Assembly: GCA_023428035.1 (NCBI GenBank)
Contig: JAEYZO010000230.1
Span: 1-5,276, forward strand
Direction: 5' to 3'
Length of the DNA stretch: 5,276 bases
Source: Pseudomonadota bacterium
GTDB taxonomy: Bacteria; Myxococcota_A; Polyangia; Polyangiales; Ga0077539
Both the position numbers and the translations under genes were made by a program. A model generated the notes under the pieces. That model did not search any database. It worked only from the letters and a program-made list of their open reading frames with translations, and had not been told where the DNA came from. Shown piece after piece: positions 1 through 5,276 of this stretch; the stretch's first letter is position 1, and every line of letters begins with the position of its first letter.

Positions 1-1017
1 GCGGAGCACGTCGGTGAGGTTGCCCATCGCGACGTCGTGGCTGCCGATGAGGCGCGCGGCGACGGCGCGGAGCCAGGCCTCGATGGTGGCGCCGGGCAGG
101 CGGAGGCGGTGGTCGGCGTTGGCGCCGGTGGTGGTGTGCGAGGGCTCGACGACGTACAGCCGCGACATCGCGTCGCCGGGCGCGCGGCTCGCGGCGAAGC
201 CGCGGGTGTTGCGCACCACGCCGGTCTCGGTCTGGAGGAAGTCGCAGTCGACGGAGACGATCACCCGCGCGCGGTCGTAGGCGACGACGGGGTTGAGCAC
301 GGCGCCGAAGGCCATGCGCGCGCCCTCGCGGGCGTTGCTGTTCGACGCCGCGCTCCAGCAGTGGAAGCGCGCGTTGGGGAGGCGCTGGAGCACGGCCTGG
401 CGGAGCCGCACGAAGGTCGGCGAGATCGAGGGCTGGTGCAGGAAGCGCAGGCCCTGGCCCTGGGAGCCGGCGTGCGAGGCGACGGCGGCGGAGAGGGCGG
501 CCTCGAAGTCTTCGTAGCGCTTCTCCTCGGTACCCATGGAGGGCCGGCGGAGGCGGTCGGGGCAGTAGAGGTCGAGGATGGCGGCCTGGGCGAGGAGGTC
601 GGTCTTGCCGCGGGAGCCCGGGTGGTCGGGGTTGCCCTCGACCTTGGTGGGCCGGCCCTCGTGGCTCTCGACCAGGAGGCCGACGGCGTCGCCGCGACGG
701 TCCATCACCGTGGCGTAGAAGGAGGTCACGTTGACGGTGACGTCCTCGGGCTGGCGCGCGTAGGGGAGGATGTTGTCCTCGGGGCGCCGGCAGCCCTCGA
801 GCGTGGCGAGGGAGACCGCCGCGCCCATGAGGGCCATGAACGACCGGCGCGAGACCGAGTCGTTCCCGTCGGCGAAGCCGCCGGGGAACTCCGCGGCGAG
901 GGCGGCGCGCGCGTCGGCGTCGTTCGACACCTGCTCGGCGCGGTCTTCGAGGCTCGTCCAGTACATCGGCGCGTCGTGCGACGGCGACTGGAACTCGTAG
1001 GGCTTACGGCGACTCAT
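1..1017 (-). CDS. actB: ActB, alternative complex III iron-sulfur/molybdopterin-like subunit (N-terminal 339 residues, runs off left edge)
   Basis: The frame is open from an ATG at 1017-1015 to the window edge. That ATG overlaps the actA stop as ATGA, which points to translational coupling; no separate Shine-Dalgarno is visible. The protein begins with about 55 polar residues (including MYWTSLED and AAEFPGG), followed by a twin-arginine motif SRRSFM at residues 56-61, a hydrophobic stretch to about 73, then GCRRPEDNILPYARQPED. This late Tat signal is the hallmark of the family named for an extended Tat signal (MoCo/4Fe-4S protein, TIGR04519) and of ActB. VESHEGRPTKVEGNPDHP (about 117-134) is the usual molybdopterin-oxidoreductase-like core segment. 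Known of the family: ActB is about 1000 residues, with a domain resembling molybdoenzymes but lacking the cofactor and a C-terminal Fe-S domain. It acts with ActA in quinol oxidation on the periplasmic side. The Fe-S half lies outside the window. Another Tat-exported molybdopterin oxidoreductase is possible but less likely given actA. Confidence 0.9.
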   Translation of the reverse strand, partial: MSRRKPYEFQSPSHDAPMYWTSLEDRAEQVSNDADARAALAAEFPGGFADGNDSVSRRSFMALMGAAVSLATLEGCRRPEDNILPYARQPEDVTVNVTSFYATVMDRRGDAVGLLVESHEGRPTKVEGNPDHPGSRGKTDLLAQAAILDLYCPDRLRRPSMGTEEKRYEDFEAALSAAVASHAGSQGQGLRFLHQPSISPTFVRLRQAVLQRLPNARFHCWSAASNSNAREGARMAFGAVLNPVVAYDRARVIVSVDCDFLQTETGVVRNTRGFAASRAPGDAMSRLYVVEPSHTTTGANADHRLRLPGATIEAWLRAVAARLIGSHDVAMGNLTDVLR

Positions 1018-1634
1018 CGGTGGCACCCAGAGCAGGTCTGCGGGGGGTGGAGCGGGCGAGGCGGCTGCGCGGGCGGGCCCGACCAGGCCATGTTGGTGAC
1101 CTCGCTGAGCGGGCGGATGTGCTGCGACGGGTCGCGGTGGCAATCGAGGCACCAGCCCATCGAGAGGGGCTCGACCTGGCGGACGACGTCCATCTGGTCG
1201 ACGCGGCCGTGGCAGGAGGTACACCCGACGCCCGCGGAGAGGTGGACGCTGTGGTCGAAGTACGCGTGGTCGGGCAGGCGGTGGACGCGCACCCAGGGCA
1301 CGGCCTGGCCCGACTCCCAGCTCTCGCGCACGGGGGCGAGGCGCGCGGAGTTGGTGCGCACCTGCGAGTGGCAGTTCATGCAGGTCTGCGTGGGCGGGAT
1401 CATCGCGTGCGCGGCGCGCTCGATGTTCGCGTGGCAGTACCTGCAGTCCATGCCCATCTGCCCGGCGTGGAGCCAGTGGCTGTAGGGGACGGGCTGGCGC
1501 GGCGCGTAGCCGATCTGCGTGTTGCGCGGGGAGAAGTAGTACCAGACCACCGCCGTGACGCCCCCGCCGGCGAGGGCGAGGGCGATCGCGACGATCGCCG
1601 GTAGACGGTTGAGGGAGCGCGGGAAGATCTGCAT
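1014..1634 (-). CDS. actA: ActA, membrane-anchored pentaheme cytochrome c of alternative complex III
   Basis: A 206-residue protein with five CxxCH heme c sites: CRYCH 64-68, CMNCH 85-89, CTSCH 138-142, CLDCH 162-166 and CSGCH 201-205, the last ending one residue before the stop. A hydrophobic segment at about 11-32 is a single membrane anchor or uncleaved signal, so the hemes face the periplasm. Stretches such as SHWLHAGQMGMDCRYCH, FDHSVH, CHGRVDQM and LSMGWCLDCHR are typical of ActA and related multiheme cytochromes. Known of the complex: quinol:electron acceptor oxidoreductase replacing bc1, with ActA carrying five hemes and ActE one; the length and heme number fit ActA. It is the first gene of the operon and overlaps actB by four bases. 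The ATG at 1634 is chosen because it immediately precedes the anchor segment; the ribosome site is weak (GGA eleven bases upstream). A related pentaheme cytochrome of another oxidoreductase is the main alternative. Confidence 0.93.
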   Translation of the reverse strand: MQIFPRSLNRLPAIVAIALALAGGGVTAVVWYYFSPRNTQIGYAPRQPVPYSHWLHAGQMGMDCRYCHANIERAAHAMIPPTQTCMNCHSQVRTNSARLAPVRESWESGQAVPWVRVHRLPDHAYFDHSVHLSAGVGCTSCHGRVDQMDVVRQVEPLSMGWCLDCHRDPSQHIRPLSEVTNMAWSGPPAQPPRPLHPPQTCSGCHR

Positions 1635-1704
1635 GTCGGGTTCGTCCAGGTCCGAGGGCCGAGGGAACCGCCGAGGTCCGTCGCCGGGGGCGAATCGCGG
1701 CCCG

Positions 1705-1733
1705 CTAGCACCATTTCGCCGTCACACTGTCAA
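1705..1733 (-). promoter_or_regulatory. Candidate sigma-70-type promoter for actA-actB
   Basis: On the minus strand there is a perfect TTGACA (1733-1728), a 17-base spacer, then TGCTAG (1710-1705), a poor match to TATAAT. It lies in a locally less GC-rich pocket and would give a leader of roughly 60 bases before the actA start. The -35 match and spacing are seen; promoter activity is inferred. Confidence 0.42.
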
Positions 1734-1894
1734 GTACCATCCCCACCTCGCGGCGCTCCGGCGGCCCTGGAAAGCCAGCGTTTCGCGCGGGTAGAGACGC
1801 GCGACAGAGCGACCGCCGTGGGGTCTCTCTCCGTCGCGGCGGCGGACGGTATCAGCAACCGAAGCGGCCTCGCTCAGGAATCGACAGCCGCGCA

Positions 1895-1912
1895 GAGGGG
1901 TTCAGGCCCCTC
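1895..1912. repeat. Short GC hairpin in intergenic region
   Basis: GAGGGG (1895-1900) is followed by a six-base spacer and its exact complement CCCCTC (1907-1912). There is no T-run after it on either strand, so it is not a classic intrinsic terminator. It could be chance in GC-rich DNA. Confidence 0.3.
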
Positions 1913-1959
1913 GACGCGCGGCGATATGAAGTGACGCGCCCTTCGTGGGAACAAGCCTT

Positions 1960-1971
1960 GTCGCGCGCGAC
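1960..1971. repeat. Perfect 12-base palindrome, possible operator
   Basis: GTCGCGCGCGAC at 1960-1971 is identical to its own reverse complement. It sits about 80 bases upstream of the -35 candidate of the plus-strand gene. A dimeric regulator could bind it, but alternating CG runs also arise by chance at this composition. Confidence 0.25.
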
Positions 1972-2051
1972 GCGCGGCCCCTACAGACGCGGGTTCGGCC
2001 CGAGACGCTCCGGGGGGCGCCGCGGGTGACAGGCATTGTCCGACGCTGGTT

Positions 2052-2079
2052 TTGACATCGACGGTCGGTCGGGTACCAC
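2052..2079 (+). promoter_or_regulatory. Candidate promoter for the Cys-rich lipoprotein gene
   Basis: TTGACA at 2052-2057, a 16-base spacer, then TACCAC (2074-2079), matching three of six bases of TATAAT. It would start transcription about 60 bases before the chosen ATG at 2147. This also argues against the further-upstream in-frame ATG at 2036, which lies before the -35 element. Sequence match is seen; activity is inferred. Confidence 0.4.
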
Positions 2080-2132
2080 GGGCGCGGCCCCTCGCGGCGA
2101 CGAGCCCGGGGCGGCGATGCTTTCACTCCCCC

Positions 2133-2149
2133 GAGAGAGGACTTCGATG
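2133..2149 (+). promoter_or_regulatory. Ribosome binding site that fixes the start at 2147
   Basis: GAGAGAGGA (2133-2141) sits five bases before the ATG at 2147-2149. This purine-rich site, plus the lipoprotein signal that begins right at that ATG, decides the start over the in-frame ATGs at 2036 and 2117, which would put about 10-37 charged residues in front of the signal peptide. Confidence 0.65.
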
Positions 2150-3472
2150 GGTTCGAGCCTGCGCTGGCTTGCGGTGTGTTCCATCTCCTTGAGCCTCGCG
2201 TGCAGCGCGCGCGGCAACTCCGGCGGCGGCTTCGGCGACGCGGGCGGCGGCTCTGACACCGGCTCAGCGATGGACGTCGCGCCCGGAGACGACGTGACCG
2301 CGCCGCCCGAGGACGACGGCCTCCCGCCGGAGGACCGCGGCAAGAACCCCGTCGACGCCTCCTTCCCCGACGACCTCACGCAGCCCGAGGACGTCACGCC
2401 GCCGACCGACAGCGGCCCGCCCCCCGCGTGCGGCGACGCGTTCTGCAACGGCGCCGAGACCTGCATGAGCTGCGAGCGCGACTGCGGCCCCTGCGCTGCG
2501 ACCTGCGGCAACGGCGCCTGCAACGAGGGCGAGACCTGCAGGACCTGCCCGAGCGACTGCGGCGCCTGCCCTCCCTCGTGCGGCGACGGCGCGTGCAACG
2601 GGACCGAGACCTGCGCCTCGTGCCCGGCCGACTGCGGCGCCTGCGCGCCCCGCTGCGGTGACGGGAGCTGCAACGGCACCGAGACCTGCATGACGTGCCC
2701 CGGCGACTGCGGCGCGTGCGCGCCCTCCTGCGGCGACGGCGTGTGCGGCGGGTCTGAGACCTGCGGCTCCTGCCCGGCCGACTGCGGCGCCTGCGCGCCC
2801 CGCTGCGGCGACGGGAGCTGCAACGGCTCTGAGACCTGCACGACCTGCCCCGGCGACTGCGGCGCCTGCCCGTCGACCTGCGGCTCGCTCCGCACCTGCT
2901 CGACCTGCCTGACCGACCCGCGCTGCGGGTGGTGCGGGCTCACCGGCGCCTGCGCCGCGGGCAACGACTCGGGGCCCAATGACCCCAACGACTGCTTCCC
3001 TGTGTTCGGCTTGTGGAACCGCAACCCGAGCATGTGCGGCGCGGCCACCGACTCGGGCGTGCGCGACGTCGGCGTGATCGACTCGGGCCCGGGCACGGAC
3101 CCGACGCGGGCCTGCACCACCACGAGCCAGGGCCTCAGCTCGGAGTGCGGCTGGCGCGTGGCGATGTCCTACACCTGCACCGCGGGCAGCTCGGTGACCC
3201 TGGGCTGCACGGGCTCCGCCGACGCGGGGAGCTGCCTGAACCGAGTGGGGAGCTGCAGCGGCGACCCGATGCTGCGCGTGTGCCCCGGCTCGACGCCGTG
3301 CTCGAACTCGGGCCGCGTCGCGAACACCACCACCTCGGGCTACGGCGAGGACGACGCCTGCGGGTACTGCCCGCTCGTGCGGGTCGTCTGCCCCTCGGCG
3401 GGTCGAATCACGATCCTCACCCGCAGCTACAGCACCAGCTCGAGCTCGACTTGCAACGTCAACCGGCTGTAG
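2147..3472 (+). CDS. Predicted lipoprotein with six Cys-rich CGDG repeats, a PSI-like domain and an unknown Cys-rich C-terminal domain
   Basis: A 441-residue protein with about 58 cysteines. Residues 1-19 form a signal peptide ending in LSLAC, a permissive lipobox with Cys19 as the lipidated residue. Residues 20-94 are a Gly/Asp/Pro-rich acidic, probably disordered linker. Residues 95-244 hold six 25-residue units of the form CGDGxCNGxETCxxCPxDCGxC, six Cys each. Residues 245-297 have eight Cys in a PSI-like (plexin-semaphorin-integrin) pattern with CSTCLTDPRCGWC at its core. A second linker (about 299-322, two DSG motifs) leads to a 119-residue domain with 12 Cys (323-441) that I do not recognise. 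No catalytic motif is visible. Inferred: a disulfide-stabilised, membrane-tethered extracytoplasmic protein, perhaps for adhesion, binding or protein contact. The upstream neighbour is the divergent act operon; downstream it converges on another Cys-rich repeat gene with four bases between stops. The structural description is firm; the function is unknown. Confidence 0.85.
   Translation: MGSSLRWLAVCSISLSLACSARGNSGGGFGDAGGGSDTGSAMDVAPGDDVTAPPEDDGLPPEDRGKNPVDASFPDDLTQPEDVTPPTDSGPPPACGDAFCNGAETCMSCERDCGPCAATCGNGACNEGETCRTCPSDCGACPPSCGDGACNGTETCASCPADCGACAPRCGDGSCNGTETCMTCPGDCGACAPSCGDGVCGGSETCGSCPADCGACAPRCGDGSCNGSETCTTCPGDCGACPSTCGSLRTCSTCLTDPRCGWCGLTGACAAGNDSGPNDPNDCFPVFGLWNRNPSMCGAATDSGVRDVGVIDSGPGTDPTRACTTTSQGLSSECGWRVAMSYTCTAGSSVTLGCTGSADAGSCLNRVGSCSGDPMLRVCPGSTPCSNSGRVANTTTSGYGEDDACGYCPLVRVVCPSAGRITILTRSYSTSSSSTCNVNRL
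2429..2878 (+). repeat. Six in-frame tandem repeats of exactly 75 bases (25 residues)
   Basis: Units start at 2429, 2504, 2579, 2654, 2729 and 2804, each opening with TGC for the first Cys of CGDG or CGNG. There is no insertion or deletion between units. Units 3-4 and 5-6 are more alike as pairs than as neighbours: 2621-2720 and 2771-2870 differ at only about 7 of 100 bases, which points to duplication of a 150-base two-unit block. The first two units are the most divergent. Confidence 0.95.
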
Positions 3473-3473
3473 C
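3426..3473. repeat. Inverted repeat across the 3' end of the lipoprotein gene, possible weak bidirectional terminator
   Basis: GCTACAGC (3426-3433) is the exact reverse complement of GCTGTAGC (3466-3473), which contains the stop codon. The 32-base spacer includes the self-complementary AGCTCGAGCT (3437-3446). There is no T-run. Because only four bases separate the two convergent genes, any terminator must overlap coding sequence. Base pairing is seen; termination is speculative. Confidence 0.25.
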
Positions 3474-3476
3474 CGC

Positions 3477-5276
<1,800 letters not shown>

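Larger units (their letters stand above)
1635..2146. other. Divergent intergenic region without a credible gene
   Basis: These 512 bases separate the divergent actA and lipoprotein genes. Short open frames on both strands here read as Arg/Pro/Ala-rich strings with no domain and no good ribosome site. Contents: outward-facing TTGACA promoter candidates near each end, a hairpin at 1895-1912, a 12-base palindrome at 1960-1971, a direct repeat CGACGCGCGGC at 1912-1922 and 1968-1978, and an imperfect inverted repeat (1801-1809 with 1829-1837). I see no tRNA, no riboswitch and no insertion-sequence ends. Confidence 0.7.

Noticed and set aside
37..1485. 482-codon open frame on the plus strand across actB and actA
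   Set aside because: It is antisense to two clear genes with heme and Tat motifs and reads as Gly/Ala/Arg/Val-rich low-complexity sequence.
1845..1925. GGGGTTCAGGCCCC at 1897-1910 as a tRNA T-arm
   Set aside because: The loop has the wrong length for a T-arm, and no acceptor, D-arm or anticodon stem could be built around it.
1902..2126. Small minus-strand open frame of 74 codons in the intergenic region
   Set aside because: Arg/Pro-rich, with no ribosome site and no domain; it overlaps the promoter candidate of the plus-strand gene.
2036..2146. Upstream in-frame starts at 2036 and 2117 for the lipoprotein
   Set aside because: They place charged residues before the signal peptide and lack a ribosome site; the 2036 start also precedes the promoter candidate.
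2429..2878. Cys-rich repeats as a metallothionein or EGF-like array
   Set aside because: The six Cys per 25 residues with conserved CGDG and PxDCG do not follow EGF spacing, and an extracytoplasmic lipoprotein would have its Cys in disulfides rather than as free thiols for metal storage.
1981..3123. Long open frame (380 codons) on the minus strand opposite the lipoprotein gene, with its own Pro/Gln/Ser repeats
   Set aside because: Its repetitiveness is the mirror of the 75-base repeats on the plus strand. The plus frame has a signal peptide, a ribosome site and conserved Cys spacing; the minus frame has no recognisable domain. It is open because of GC-biased codon use.

Overview
The window is a GC-rich stretch of bacterial DNA that looks like a myxobacterium of the Polyangiales/Sandaracinus kind (Myxococcota). 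That placement is inferred. It rests on strong G/C preference at third codon positions, the start of an alternative complex III (Act) respiratory operon, and two secreted proteins made of tandem cysteine-rich repeats of types I know mainly from large myxobacterial genomes.

Layout: (1) Positions 1-1634, minus strand: the first two genes of an act operon. actA (1014-1634) encodes a pentaheme c-type cytochrome with one N-terminal membrane anchor. Its stop overlaps the start of actB (1017 down to the left edge, 339 codons visible), a molybdopterin-oxidoreductase-like subunit with a displaced twin-arginine signal. A TTGACA-type promoter candidate lies about 70-100 bases upstream of actA. (2) Positions 1635-2146: a 512-base divergent intergenic region with no credible gene. 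It holds outward-facing promoter candidates for both flanking genes, a 12-base palindrome, a short hairpin and a few GC-rich direct repeats. (3) Positions 2147-3472, plus strand: a predicted lipoprotein with an acidic Pro/Asp-rich linker, six exact 75-base repeats (six Cys each), a PSI-like eight-cysteine domain and an unrecognised Cys-rich C-terminal domain. (4) Positions 3477-5276, minus strand, open at the right edge: the C-terminal 599 residues of a large secreted-type protein. It has eight complete units of about 52 residues with the NGCE/DCDG motif, a ninth that runs into a DDNCNG metal-binding-like motif, and three DUF5648-type HFYT repeats spaced exactly 45 residues apart.

The Act genes feed electrons from the quinol pool to periplasmic carriers. 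The two repeat proteins have no visible catalytic motifs and are best read as disulfide-rich, envelope-attached or secreted binding or structural proteins. Their genes converge tail to tail with only four bases between stop codons. No mobile element, CRISPR array, rRNA or tRNA is visible. The least explained material is the pair of convergent Cys-rich repeat genes and the domains they carry.
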